Origin: Flavimobilis soli | GTDB lineage: Bacteria; Actinomycetota; Actinomycetes; Actinomycetales; Cellulomonadaceae | Assembly: GCF_002564025.1 (NCBI RefSeq) | Contig: NZ_PDJH01000001.1 | Coordinates: 2,666,001-2,730,000 of the forward strand | Direction of reading: 5' to 3' | Length of the DNA: 64,000 nt | Shown: piece after piece, positions 50,859 to 59,972 of the stretch | How positions within the stretch are numbered: position 1 is the stretch's first letter | How the letters are laid out: each line of letters begins with the position of its first letter | The notes under the pieces: model-generated | What the model saw: only the letters and a program-made list of their open reading frames with translations | Told to the model about the DNA's origin: nothing | Databases searched by the model: none | Program-made: the position numbers and the translations under genes

Positions 50859-51275
50859 TTACTCGGGTGCGACCCGGGCGAGGGCGTCGCGCAGCGCGAT
50901 GGACTCCCCGTCGCGCCCGCCCGCGCCCAGGACGAGGGGTGGGTCGCTCGGGGTGAGCGTCGCGCCGCGCAGCCTCGCCAGGAGGCCGCCTTCGACGACG
51001 AGCACGTAGAACTCGCCGTCGTCGCCGACGGCGGCCGTCCGGTTGGCGCGTACGTACCAGCCGTGCTTGCCCGTCCGGAAGGGACCTCGCCCGCTGTAGT
51101 CGCGGGCGAGGAGCGGCTCGGCGGGGACGCCGGCCGCCCGCGCGCGCTCGATGAACTCTGCGACGAGCGCGCGGGCGCGCACGGTCTCCTGAGCCTTCGC
51201 CGCGGCGAGGCGCTCACCGTGGGCGAGCGCCTGCTCGCGCCGCTGCTCGGCCCACGTCCTGGAGTCGTCGGTCAC
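50859..51275 (-). CDS. Conserved protein of unknown function, partner of the Scy-like scaffold
   Basis: This 138-residue protein is not recognised. The first 45 residues are helical and charged (possible coiled coil); residues about 50-138 look like a compact alpha/beta domain with the conserved-looking GRGPFRTGKHGWYVRANRT. There is no signal or membrane segment. Its ATG overlaps the stop of the long coiled-coil gene by four bases (ATGA), so it is translated from the same message and may act with that scaffold. Confidence 0.65.
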   Translation of the reverse strand: MTDDSRTWAEQRREQALAHGERLAAAKAQETVRARALVAEFIERARAAGVPAEPLLARDYSGRGPFRTGKHGWYVRANRTAAVGDDGEFYVLVVEGGLLARLRGATLTPSDPPLVLGAGGRDGESIALRDALARVAPE

Positions 51276-53467
51276 TTGGACCCCGAGCTCTCCTCGGCGG
51301 CCTCCTCCTCGGCGGGCTCGGTGGCCTCGTCGTCAGCCGCGGCGGAGCCGGCAGGCTCGGCGGGGGACTGCGCCGACGGCGCAGAGCCCGCGGAGGGGGT
51401 GGACCCGGCCGAGCCCGCCGATGACGCCGAGCTGGCGGAGGGCGCGGAGTCGGGTGACGGCGCCGAGTCGGTTGAGGGCGCGGAGTCGGCAGACTCGACC
51501 GACCCGGCCGAGGCGACGGGAGCCTCGGCGTCGACGGCCTCCGCGGCGGAACCGGTCACGGTCGCCTCGATCTCGTCGAGGTCGACAGCCTGCTGCTGAG
51601 CCCGGAACGACTCTTCCGCGGCCGACGCCTTCTCGAGCGTGCGACGCGACGGGATCGGGTCGCCACCGAGCAGAGAGCGGAGCTCGTCCAGGTAGGTCGT
51701 GATGGCCTCGCGCTGACGGTTGAGGTCGTCGACCTGGCGCTGGGCGGCGCTGCGCTCGCGGTCCGCCTCGAGGACGGCGTCGGACAGGGTCTTCTCGGCG
51801 TGCTCGCGTGCCTGCGACACGACCGCGTCGGCGTTCTTGCGGGCGTTCGACAGGAGCTGCTTGGCGTGCTCGTCCGTCTCGCGGCGCACCTTCTCCGCCT
51901 GCTCGACGGCGCGCACGACGCGCTGCTCGGCGTCGGCGGCGTGCGCCTCGGCCTCGTTCACCATGCGCTCCGTCTCCGCACGGGCCGCGGCCTGGCGCTC
52001 GGCCTCCTCGCGCTCGGCGGTCTCGCGACGCTGAGCGATCTCGATCTCGGTGTCCGCGAGGGCCGTGCGCGCCCGCTCGAGCTGGCTGGCCGCCTCGGTA
52101 CGCGCCTTGGCGACGATGTCGGCTGCCTCGCGCGTCGCGTCGGTGCGGATCCGCTCGACCTCGATCTCGGTCGCGGAGCGCAGCTCGTCGGTCTCGCGCT
52201 GGGTCTGCTCGCGCAGTGCGGCCGCAGCCGCCTCCGTGCTCTCGCGCAGCTCGGTCATCTCGCGGGTCGTGCTCTCTCGCAGCGCGGTGCTCTCGAGGCG
52301 TGCGCTCTCGCGCAGCTCGGTCGCGTCGCGGTCGGCGGCAGCGCGCACGGACGCCGCGTACTGCTCGGCCTCGGTGCGCAGGGCGGCCGTCTCGGTCGCG
52401 GCGGTCGAACGCAGCTCGTCGACCTCGGCCTGCGCCGTCGTGCGCAGCTCGTCGACCTCGCGCTCGGCCGTCGTGCGGGTGAGGGCCGCGTACTGGTCGG
52501 CCTCCTTGCGCAGCGCGGCCGTCTCCTTCTCGACGCGCTGGCGCAGCTCGGTCGTCTCGCGGTCCGCCGCCTCGCGGAGCGAGTCGGAGTACTCCTTCGC
52601 GCGGGCACGGAGCTCGGTGACCTCGGCGTCCGTCGTCGCGCGCAGCTCGGCGGTCTCCTTGGCCGTGCGCTGACGCAGCTCCGTGGTCTCCGCCTCGGCC
52701 GCGGCACGCATCTCCGCGACCTCCTTCTCGGTGCGCTGACGCAGCGTCGTCGTCTCGAGGTGCGCCGTCTGGCGGACGTCCTCGACGTACCGGTCGGTCT
52801 GCTCGCGCAGCTCGGTCGTCTCGGCCTCGGTCTTCGCGCGCAGCTCGGCAGCCTCGCGCTCGGTCGTGATGCGCAGCTCGGTCGTCTCGCGCTCCGTCGT
52901 CGCGCGCAGCGTCGCGAGCTCGCGCTCGGTCGTCGCACGGCGCTCGGCGACCTCGGTCTGGGAGACGCCCTGGATGCGAGCGGCCTCGCGCTCGGCGGAG
53001 CCGACCATCTCCTCAGCACGGCGCTGGGCGCTCGTGATCGTGCTCTCGGCCTCGGTGTGGGCGGCCGCGCGCATCTCGTCCGCCTCGCGGCGGGCGGTCG
53101 CGAGCAGCTCGGCGACCTCGTTCTCGGCGCGGCCGCGGATCTGGCCGGCGGCGAGCTTGGCGCGGGCGAGCGCGTCCGCCGCCTGGGCGTTGGCCTGCGC
53201 GACGACGTCCGACGACTGCTCCTCCGCGGAGCGCATGAGCTGCTCGATGCGGGTGCCGAGACCCGAGTACGTGGGGCGCTCGGCCTCGCGCAGCTGGCGC
53301 TGCGCCTCGGAGAGCTCGCCGCTGATCTGCAGCGTGCGCTCGTCGAGCTGGGCGACCTGGGCGCGCGCGCTCTCGAGCTGCTTCTGGAGACGCGCAACCT
53401 CGCCGTCGACCTGGGAACGGTCGTAGCCACGCATGACGACGGGGAACAGGGGACGATCTTCGGTCAC
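51272..53467 (-). CDS. Scy/DivIVA-like coiled-coil polarity scaffold
   Basis: This 731-residue cytoplasmic protein begins with a DivIVA-type membrane-curvature segment (FPVVMRGYDRSQVDGEVARL, residues 8-27) and a first coiled coil. Residues 180-443 are exactly 24 uninterrupted 11-residue repeats of the type TERETTELRxx, with Leu-Arg at positions 8-9 nearly invariant: a hendecad coiled coil. Residues 444-640 are further coiled coil; 641-731 are a disordered Ser/Ala/Pro/Asp/Glu tail. This layout resembles Streptomyces Scy, which organises polar growth with DivIVA and FilP. GTG 53467 is chosen because GAGG precedes it and the DivIVA motif starts at once; upstream in-frame codons are low-complexity antisense to another gene. 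Confidence 0.8.
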   Translation of the reverse strand: MTEDRPLFPVVMRGYDRSQVDGEVARLQKQLESARAQVAQLDERTLQISGELSEAQRQLREAERPTYSGLGTRIEQLMRSAEEQSSDVVAQANAQAADALARAKLAAGQIRGRAENEVAELLATARREADEMRAAAHTEAESTITSAQRRAEEMVGSAEREAARIQGVSQTEVAERRATTERELATLRATTERETTELRITTEREAAELRAKTEAETTELREQTDRYVEDVRQTAHLETTTLRQRTEKEVAEMRAAAEAETTELRQRTAKETAELRATTDAEVTELRARAKEYSDSLREAADRETTELRQRVEKETAALRKEADQYAALTRTTAEREVDELRTTAQAEVDELRSTAATETAALRTEAEQYAASVRAAADRDATELRESARLESTALRESTTREMTELRESTEAAAAALREQTQRETDELRSATEIEVERIRTDATREAADIVAKARTEAASQLERARTALADTEIEIAQRRETAEREEAERQAAARAETERMVNEAEAHAADAEQRVVRAVEQAEKVRRETDEHAKQLLSNARKNADAVVSQAREHAEKTLSDAVLEADRERSAAQRQVDDLNRQREAITTYLDELRSLLGGDPIPSRRTLEKASAAEESFRAQQQAVDLDEIEATVTGSAAEAVDAEAPVASAGSVESADSAPSTDSAPSPDSAPSASSASSAGSAGSTPSAGSAPSAQSPAEPAGSAAADDEATEPAEEEAAEESSGSK
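52139..52930 (-). repeat. 24 tandem 33-bp units encoding hendecads
   Basis: 792 bases equal 24 units of 33 bases without any insertion, encoding residues 180-443 of the Scy-like protein. Units differ at many bases, so the array is old and maintained for protein structure rather than a recent slippage product. Confidence 0.85.
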
Positions 53468-53717
53468 GAGAGAACCTCGGCGGTCGTGGGGACGGCGGGC
53501 ACCGTTCCCGTGAGTGACGCACCACGTCAGCGGTGGGCGCACGCGCGGGCGTGCACCCCGCCAGCCTATCGGGTGAGGGCGCGGCTGGTCTTGTGGGTCC
53601 GGGGCCGCGGTCGGGCCCGGCCCGTGCCCGACTCGTGCAGATTCGGTGCGCGCCGGACCTGGGGACGTCAGACTTTCGCCGGGCGAGGACCGGCCGCCGT
53701 AGGGTAGAACGTCCGAC

Positions 53718-55562
53718 GTGAAGGGAATGACGGTGCTGCAACGCGTGATGGCCGTGGTGCTCGCGGTCCTGGGAGCTGCCTCCCTCGGCCTGGCGATCGC
53801 CTCGGCGACCCTCTGGCGGCCCGACGACGTCGTCACGGCCTCCGTCGCTCCGTCGGGTGAGGTGACGATGCTCGTGGCCGAGCCGGGCGTGCTCGGGCTC
53901 GTGGGCGACGAGGTGACCGTGACGGCCGCGCGCGCCGACGGCGGCCCCGTCGCGATCGTCGTCGGCCGGGAGGCTGACGTGCGCGGGTGGGTCGGCGACG
54001 ACGCCCACGTGCAGGTCAGCGGTCTCGCGTCCTGGACAGACCTCTCCTCGACCCCGGTCGCGGGGGAGACGACGCCGGTCCCCGAGCCGAGCGCCGACGC
54101 GAAGGACGCCGACGGCAAGGACGGCGACGCGAAGGACGAGGCCGGGGGCGACGAGGACGCGCCGTCCGTCGGGGCCTCGGGCATCGTCGGGCCCGACCCG
54201 CTCGGCTCGGACATGTGGCTCGCGGAGGCGCGCGGCGACGGGACGGCGACGCTGACCCTCGACCAGAAGCTCGACCGCGAGATGCTGCTCGTGGCCGGGA
54301 CCGGCGACGGCGCCGTCGCCCCGACGGTCACGATGAGCTGGCCTCGCGTCGTCTCGACGCCCGCGCTCGTGCCGGGGGTCGTGCTCGGCGTCGTCCTCCT
54401 GCTCGCGGCCGCTGCGCTGATCCTCGTGCCGCGCCTGCCCGCGATCGCGCTGCGGATCGTCGAGGCGCGCAACGCGCGCCGCGGCGTGCCCGCCCCCGTG
54501 CGGGTCGCACCCGACGCGCCGCACGGCGGCCCGATCGTCGCCCCCACGTCACGGTTCGCCGCGTCGGTCGGCAGCGACGAGAACGCGCCGGCAGCGGCGC
54601 CCGCCGCTGCGCAGACGCAGCAGCCGGCTCCGGTAGCCGCGGCCGTGACGGCGCCTGCCGCCCAGGCAGGTGCACCCGCCCCCGGAGAGCTCGGCGGTCG
54701 CCCCCTGACCCGTCGCGAGCTGCGTGAGCGCGCCGAGCGCGAGGCCGCGGAGGCGGCCCGCGACCGCGGGCGCAAGCGTCCTCGCACCGGCATGCTCCCG
54801 CAGGTCCGCTCCCGTGCAGAGTCCGCGACGGAGACTGCCGAGCAGAACCTGGCAGCCCCGGGTTCCGCGGGACGCCCCGCCACGACCCAGGGCCCTGCTG
54901 CTCCCGGCCAGGCGGCACCCGCCGCAGCGGTCGCCGGCGCGACGCCCGGGCAGCGTCCGGCCGACGAGAACCCGAGCGCACGCGCCGACGCGTGGCGCGC
55001 GGCCTGGGGCTTCCAGGCCGGCGGCACAGCCGCGCCTGCGCCGTCCGCCACGCAGCCGCCGTCGGCCACGCAGCCGCCCGCGGCAGGCGCTTCCCCGTAC
55101 GCGGCCCCTGCGCCGTCTGGCCCTGCGCCGTCTGGCTCTGCGCCGTCCGGCTCTGCGACGCCGTCGGCCTACCGCTCGCCGTACGGCAGCCCGGCACAGG
55201 CCGGAAGCCCGACGCCGTCCGGAACTCCGACGCCGTCCGGCACCGCGTCGCCGTACGGCACCCCCGCGACGCCCGCAGCCCGGCCTGCGCCCGCTTCCCG
55301 GCCCGGTGGGGCGCAGCCTGGCGCGGCATGGACCCCCGTCGGTCCGGCCGCCCCGAGCCCCACGGCAGGGCCCCCGATCCCGCAGCCGCACCACCAGCTG
55401 CGCCAAGGTGCGCCGTCGTCCCCCTACGCGGCAGGAGCGGGGGCGAACCCGTACCTGAACACGCCCGCCGCGACGACGCCGCCCACGACCGACAGGCCGA
55501 CGAACCCGCCCACGTGGACGCCCGAGAAGCAGACCCCCGACCGCCCCGAGGAGGACGCATGA
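53718..55562 (+). CDS. Large repeat-rich membrane protein of unknown function
   Basis: This 614-residue protein has two membrane helices (about residues 10-30 and 216-240). The segment between them (about 35-210) should be extracytoplasmic: a beta-rich part followed by an acidic Asp/Lys/Gly linker. After the second helix comes a long cytoplasmic tail rich in Ala, Pro, Gly, Ser, Thr and Gln with tandem APSGx and TPSGT units, probably disordered. It is not a recognised family. It is the first of three plus-strand genes; its stop overlaps the following lipoprotein gene by four bases (ATGA), so the two are coupled. Start GTG 53718 is used; ATG 53727 is an alternative. A -10-like TAGGGT lies at 53700-53705. 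Confidence 0.65.
   Translation: MKGMTVLQRVMAVVLAVLGAASLGLAIASATLWRPDDVVTASVAPSGEVTMLVAEPGVLGLVGDEVTVTAARADGGPVAIVVGREADVRGWVGDDAHVQVSGLASWTDLSSTPVAGETTPVPEPSADAKDADGKDGDAKDEAGGDEDAPSVGASGIVGPDPLGSDMWLAEARGDGTATLTLDQKLDREMLLVAGTGDGAVAPTVTMSWPRVVSTPALVPGVVLGVVLLLAAAALILVPRLPAIALRIVEARNARRGVPAPVRVAPDAPHGGPIVAPTSRFAASVGSDENAPAAAPAAAQTQQPAPVAAAVTAPAAQAGAPAPGELGGRPLTRRELRERAEREAAEAARDRGRKRPRTGMLPQVRSRAESATETAEQNLAAPGSAGRPATTQGPAAPGQAAPAAAVAGATPGQRPADENPSARADAWRAAWGFQAGGTAAPAPSATQPPSATQPPAAGASPYAAPAPSGPAPSGSAPSGSATPSAYRSPYGSPAQAGSPTPSGTPTPSGTASPYGTPATPAARPAPASRPGGAQPGAAWTPVGPAAPSPTAGPPIPQPHHQLRQGAPSSPYAAGAGANPYLNTPAATTPPTTDRPTNPPTWTPEKQTPDRPEEDA
55108..55155 (+). repeat. 15-bp tandem repeats encoding APSGx
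   Basis: Three full copies of a CTGCGCCGTCTGGCC-like unit begin at 55108, 55123 and 55138, with a partial fourth, inside the disordered tail of the membrane protein. A related TPSGT repeat follows near 55210-55245. Copy number could vary between strains. Confidence 0.65.
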
Positions 55563-56566
55563 CCCGCCGCACCGGCCGCACCGCCGCAGCGCTCGGCGTC
55601 GCCGTCGTGCTCACCGCGCTCGGCGCGTGCGCGCCCGAGATCCCGACGCCCGAGCCGCCCGCAGCCCCGGCAGCTCCCGGCCCCGTCCTCGACGAGGAGC
55701 AGGAGGCGAAGATCCTCGACGCGATCGGGACGACGCTCGCCAAGACCCAGGAGGCGCGCTCCGCGAAGGGGCTCGGAGAACGACTGACCGGCCCTGCCCG
55801 CGCGATCCGCGAGAGCGAGCTCAAGGTCGCCGACCGCATCGACTCCGACGAGTACCTGACCGCGCTCCCCACCGAGGTCGTCTCGACGACCTCGCCCGTC
55901 GAGTCGCAGTGGCCGCGCACCGTCGTCGCGATCTCCGAGCAGCCCGAGCTGCAGACCGAGCGACTGCTCGTCCTCGAGCAGGCGGACGCCCGCTCGAACT
56001 ACCAGCTGTGGGGCTGGGTCCGTCTCTTCCCCAAGGTCGTCCTGCCGGCGTTCGCCTCGCTCGAGGTCGGCTCGCAGGCCGTCGCCCCCGACGCCGAGGG
56101 CCTCCTCGTGACGCCGCAGACCGCGGTCGACCAGTACGCCGACGTCCTCACGAAGAAGGCGAAGTCCAAGCACGCCGACGCCTTCGCCGACGACCCGTTC
56201 CGCGAGCAGATCGCCGAGATCTCCAAGCTGCAGAACAAGGCGCTCAAGGCCGCCGACGGCAAGCAGACCATGACCTTCACGCCCGTCCCCGGCGCGATCG
56301 AGGCGGTCGGCACGGCCGACGGCGGCGCCGTCGTCGTCGGCGAGCTCAAGGTCCTCGAGCTCCGCACCGCCGAGAAGGGCGCCGTGCTCTCGCCCGGCAC
56401 GGCGATCGAGAAGGCGCTGCTGCCGAAGAAGACCAAGGTGAAGAACGAGATGACCATCAGCTACACGACGGTCGTCGCCCTCTACGTCCCGCCCGCCGCC
56501 GGCGGCGGACAGGTCTCGGTCCTCGGTGTCGAGCACGTCGCGACCGCGGCAGGCATCCCCGACTGA
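55559..56566 (+). CDS. Lipoprotein of unknown function
   Basis: This 335-residue protein has a twin-arginine-like basic N-terminus, a hydrophobic stretch and lipobox LGAC (Cys24), then a Pro/Ala-rich linker. The mature domain (about residues 45-335) is predicted to be mixed alpha/beta, with NYQLWGWVRLFP and MTISYTTVVALYVPP as notable segments; no catalytic pattern is recognised. ATG 55559 follows GAGGAGGACGC and overlaps the previous stop, so it is probably the surface partner of that membrane protein. Confidence 0.75.
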   Translation: MTRRTGRTAAALGVAVVLTALGACAPEIPTPEPPAAPAAPGPVLDEEQEAKILDAIGTTLAKTQEARSAKGLGERLTGPARAIRESELKVADRIDSDEYLTALPTEVVSTTSPVESQWPRTVVAISEQPELQTERLLVLEQADARSNYQLWGWVRLFPKVVLPAFASLEVGSQAVAPDAEGLLVTPQTAVDQYADVLTKKAKSKHADAFADDPFREQIAEISKLQNKALKAADGKQTMTFTPVPGAIEAVGTADGGAVVVGELKVLELRTAEKGAVLSPGTAIEKALLPKKTKVKNEMTISYTTVVALYVPPAAGGGQVSVLGVEHVATAAGIPD

Positions 56567-56615
56567 CCCCGTCCGGCCCGCGCGCGGGCCCGACACACGC
56601 GAACAGGAAGGTCTC

Positions 56616-57563
56616 ATGAGTCAGCAAGCGCCAGACCCTCGGCTCGACGTCCGCGGAGCGGTCGACCTCTCGTCCCTCGGCCGCCCGGTCGCGCCGCCCC
56701 CGGGCGAGCCCGGCGGGGCCCCGGCAGCGGGCGGCTTCGTCGTCGACACGACCGAGGCGACGTTCCAGCAGATCATCGAGCAGTCGATGCAGGTCCCCGT
56801 CGTCGTCCTCCTGTGGGTCGCGACCGACGAGGCCAACGCGCGGCTCGCGACGACCCTCGGACGGCTCGTCGACGGCTACGAGGGCGCCATGCTCCTCGCG
56901 CGCGTCGACGTCCAGGCGTACCCGCAGATCGCGCAGGCGTTCCAGGTCCAGGGCGTGCCGACTGCCGTCGCGGTCCTCGCCGGCCAGCCCGTGCCGCTGT
57001 TCCAGGGCGCCGCCGACGAGAACCAGGTCCGCGACGTGCTCGACCAGGTGCTCGCGGCCGCCGAGGCCAACGGCATCACGGGTCGCCTCACCGCAGCGCC
57101 CGGCGTCACCGCCGAGCAGGCCGCTGCCCAGCCGGCGCCTGAGCCGGAGCTCCCGCCGCTGCACCAGAAGGCGTACGACGCGATCGCGGAGAACGACCTC
57201 GAGACCGCGATCGCGGCCTACAAGCAGGCGCTCAAGGAGAACCCGAAGGACACCGACGCCGCGGCCGGCCTCGCGAACGTCGAGCTGCTCGAGCGGACGT
57301 CGCACATGACGCTCGCGGACGTCCGCCGCGCCGCCGCCGACGCGCCCGACGACGTGCAGGCCCAGCTCGACGTCGCAGACCTCGACCTCGCCGGCGGCAA
57401 GGTCGAAGACGCTCTCGGGCGTCTCATCGAGCTCGTCGCCCGCACGGCGGGTGACGACCGCGAGCGGGTGCGCGTCCGGCTCGTCGACTACTTCACGATC
57501 CTCGGCAACGCGGACCCGCGCGTCGGCCCCGCCCGCCGCGCGCTCGCGAACGCGCTCTACTGA
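56616..57563 (+). CDS. Thioredoxin-fold TPR co-chaperone (YbbN/CnoX-like)
   Basis: This 315-residue protein has a thioredoxin-like domain (about residues 40-150) followed by tetratricopeptide-like helices (about 172-315). The redox CxxC is replaced: the expected site reads LLWVATDEAN near residues 65-74, while the cis-Pro loop GVPT is kept. It therefore cannot act as a disulfide reductase; E. coli CnoX/YbbN also lacks reductase activity and holds unfolded proteins for chaperones. An N-terminal 38-residue Pro/Gly-rich extension is present. Start ATG 56616 follows GGAAGG. It may share a message with the two upstream genes. Confidence 0.85.
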   Translation: MSQQAPDPRLDVRGAVDLSSLGRPVAPPPGEPGGAPAAGGFVVDTTEATFQQIIEQSMQVPVVVLLWVATDEANARLATTLGRLVDGYEGAMLLARVDVQAYPQIAQAFQVQGVPTAVAVLAGQPVPLFQGAADENQVRDVLDQVLAAAEANGITGRLTAAPGVTAEQAAAQPAPEPELPPLHQKAYDAIAENDLETAIAAYKQALKENPKDTDAAAGLANVELLERTSHMTLADVRRAAADAPDDVQAQLDVADLDLAGGKVEDALGRLIELVARTAGDDRERVRVRLVDYFTILGNADPRVGPARRALANALY

Positions 57564-57606
57564 GCCCTCGGCTCGGAGCGAGACGCACCGCCGCGACGAC
57601 CTACCG

Positions 57607-57648
57607 ACGACGAAGGCCGAGCCCCCGCAGGGGCCCGGCCTTCGTCGT
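57607..57648. terminator. Bidirectional terminator between the thioredoxin-TPR gene and glgB
   Basis: A 13-bp stem ACGACGAAGGCCG/CGGCCTTCGTCGT (57607-57619 with 57636-57648) with an inner GCCCC/GGGGC stem, between convergent genes. Confidence 0.85.
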
Positions 57649-57659
57649 GCGCGGCGGGA

Positions 57660-59840
57660 TCAGCCCTCGTGCACGAAGAAGAGCGCCGCGAGCGGCGGCA
57701 CGCGCAGCGTCGCCGAGAACGGACGACCGTGGTGGCCGACCGGCTCCGCGTGGACCGCGCCGAGGTTGCCGACGCCGGAGCCGCCGTACACCTCGGCATC
57801 CGTGTTGAGCGCCTCGCGCCATACGCCGCCCTCGGGGAGCGGCAGGCGCCAGCTCTCGTGGGTCGCGTCGGCGAAGTTGACGACGATCGCGACCGTCGAC
57901 CCGTCCGTGCCGCGGCGCAGGTACGCGATGACGTTGTGGTCGGCGTCGTCCGAGTCGAGCCACTCGAAGCCGGCAGGCGTGTGATCCTGGGACCACAGCG
58001 CGGGCTGCGAGCGGTACAGCGCGTTGAGGTCCTTCACGAGCCGGTGCACGCCCTGGTGCGGGGCGTGGTCGAGCAGGTACCAGTCGAGGCTGCGGCTCTC
58101 GCTCCACTCGGTGCCCTGGCCGATCTCCCCGCCCATGAACAGCAGCTGCTTGCCGGGGTGGGACCACTGGTACGCCAGGAGCGAGCGCAGGCCCGCGAGC
58201 TGCTGCCAGTCGCCGCCGGGCATCTTGCGCAGGAGCGAGCCCTTGCCGTGCACGACCTCGTCGTGGCTCAGCGGCAGCGTGAACTGCTCGGAGAACGCGT
58301 ACACGAGCGAGAACGTGATCTCGGAGTGGTGGTAGCGGCGGTTGATCGGGTCCTGCGCGAGGTAGCGCAGGGTGTCGTTCATCCAGCCCATGTTCCACTT
58401 GAGGCCGAAGCCCAGGCCGCCCGCGTCGGTCGGCGTCGTGACGCCGGGCCACGCGGTGGACTCCTCGGCGATCATGACGACGCCGGGGCTGCGGCGGTAC
58501 GCGGTCGCGTTGGCCTCCTGGAGGAACGCGATCGCCTCGAGGTTCTCGCGGCCGCCGTTCTTGTTCGGCCGCCACTGTCCCGCCTCGCGGGAGTAGTCGA
58601 GGTACAGCATCGACGCGACGGCGTCGACGCGCAGCCCGTCGACGTGGAACTCCTCGAGCCAGTACGTCGCGTTCGCGACGAGGAAGTTGCGGACCTCGGG
58701 ACGGCCGAAGTTGAAGACGTAGGTGCCCCAGTCGGGCTGCTCCCCGCGCAGCGGGTCCGGGTCCTCGTAGAGGGCGGTGCCGTCGAAGCGGCCGAGCGCC
58801 CACTCGTCCTTGGGGAAGTGCGCGGGCACCCAGTCGAGGATGACCCCGACGCCCGCCGCGTGGAGAGTGTCGATGAGGTGACGCAGGTCGTCCGGGCTGC
58901 CGAAGCGGGACGTCGGGGCGTAGTACGACGTGACCTGGTAGCCCCAGGACGGCCCGTACGGGTGCTCGGCGACGGGCATGAGCTCGACGTGCGTGAAGCC
59001 GAGGTCGACGACGTACTGCGTGAGCTGGTCCGCGAGCTCGCGGTAGCTCAGGCCCTGGCGCCACGAGCCGAGGTGGACCTCGTAGACGCTCATCGGGGCG
59101 TTGTGCACGTCGGTCCGGGCGCGCTGGTCCATCCAGGCGTCGTCCTGCCAGCGGTACCCGCTCTCGACGACGACCGACGCGGTCGCGGGCGGGACCTCGG
59201 TGCCCTTCGCCATGGGGTCGGCCTTCTGCCGCCACGAGCCGTCCTGCGTGAGGATCTCGTACTTGTAGCGGGTGCCGCCGCGCACGCCGGGGACGAACAG
59301 CTCCCAGACGCCGGACTCGCCGAGCGAACGCATCGAGTGCGACGAGCCCTGCCAGTGGTTCATGTCGCCGACGAGCCGGACGGCGCGGGCGTTGGGCGCC
59401 CACACGGCGAAGGCTGTGCCGGTGACCTCGCCGAGCTGGCCGGGGTACGTGTGGACGTTCGCGCCGAGGACGCGCCACAGCTCCTCGTGGCGGCCCTCGC
59501 GGATGAGGTGGCGGTCCATCTCGCCGAGCGTCGGCCAGAACCGGTACGGGTCGTCGGTGTCGGTCGTCTCGGTGCCGTACCGCACGCGCAGGCGGTACTC
59601 GGGGACGGTCTCGCCGGGGAGCACGACGACCCAGACGCCGTCCTGCTCGTGCTCGGCGCGGTGCTCGCCGTCGGCCGTGACGACGACGACCTCGTCGGCG
59701 AGGGGGCGAAGCACGCGGATCGTGACGCCGCCGTCGTGCGGGTGCGGGCCCAGGATGCCGTGCGGGTCGTGGTGACGCCCGCCGGCGACGGCAGCGAGCA
59801 GGCTCGGGTCGACAGGGATCGGGAGAGGCGCGGCTGTCAT
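57660..59840 (-). CDS. glgB: 1,4-alpha-glucan branching enzyme
   Basis: This 726-residue GH13 enzyme makes alpha-1,6 branches in glycogen-like glucan. It has an N-terminal module (about residues 1-110), a CBM48 domain, and the catalytic barrel with nucleophile Asp406 in [10 protein letters not shown], the acid/base region [12 protein letters not shown] and [17 protein letters not shown] 59840 is chosen for AGGAAG directly upstream. It is the last gene of the glgE-treS-mak-glgB operon, where it branches the linear chains made by GlgE. Confidence 0.96.
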   Translation of the reverse strand: MTAAPLPIPVDPSLLAAVAGGRHHDPHGILGPHPHDGGVTIRVLRPLADEVVVVTADGEHRAEHEQDGVWVVVLPGETVPEYRLRVRYGTETTDTDDPYRFWPTLGEMDRHLIREGRHEELWRVLGANVHTYPGQLGEVTGTAFAVWAPNARAVRLVGDMNHWQGSSHSMRSLGESGVWELFVPGVRGGTRYKYEILTQDGSWRQKADPMAKGTEVPPATASVVVESGYRWQDDAWMDQRARTDVHNAPMSVYEVHLGSWRQGLSYRELADQLTQYVVDLGFTHVELMPVAEHPYGPSWGYQVTSYYAPTSRFGSPDDLRHLIDTLHAAGVGVILDWVPAHFPKDEWALGRFDGTALYEDPDPLRGEQPDWGTYVFNFGRPEVRNFLVANATYWLEEFHVDGLRVDAVASMLYLDYSREAGQWRPNKNGGRENLEAIAFLQEANATAYRRSPGVVMIAEESTAWPGVTTPTDAGGLGFGLKWNMGWMNDTLRYLAQDPINRRYHHSEITFSLVYAFSEQFTLPLSHDEVVHGKGSLLRKMPGGDWQQLAGLRSLLAYQWSHPGKQLLFMGGEIGQGTEWSESRSLDWYLLDHAPHQGVHRLVKDLNALYRSQPALWSQDHTPAGFEWLDSDDADHNVIAYLRRGTDGSTVAIVVNFADATHESWRLPLPEGGVWREALNTDAEVYGGSGVGNLGAVHAEPVGHHGRPFSATLRVPPLAALFFVHEG

Positions 59841-59972
59841 CTTCCTACCATTCCACGACTCAGCCGCTCTCGCTGGGCACGAAGGCCCGGCGCGCCGGGC
59901 GTCGCCGCTGCTCAACGGTCCGCACGCCGGTCCCGGCGCGCGTCGGCACGGCCCGGACGGGGCTGCGCCACG

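Noticed and set aside
52139..52930. Regularly spaced repeats resembling a CRISPR array
   Set aside because: The 33-base units are contiguous, diverged and in frame with a coiled-coil gene; there are no spacers and no cas genes.
53468..55069. In-frame upstream extension of the Scy-like gene
   Set aside because: It is antisense to the membrane protein at 53718, low-complexity, and precedes a good GTG start with ribosome site; not coding.
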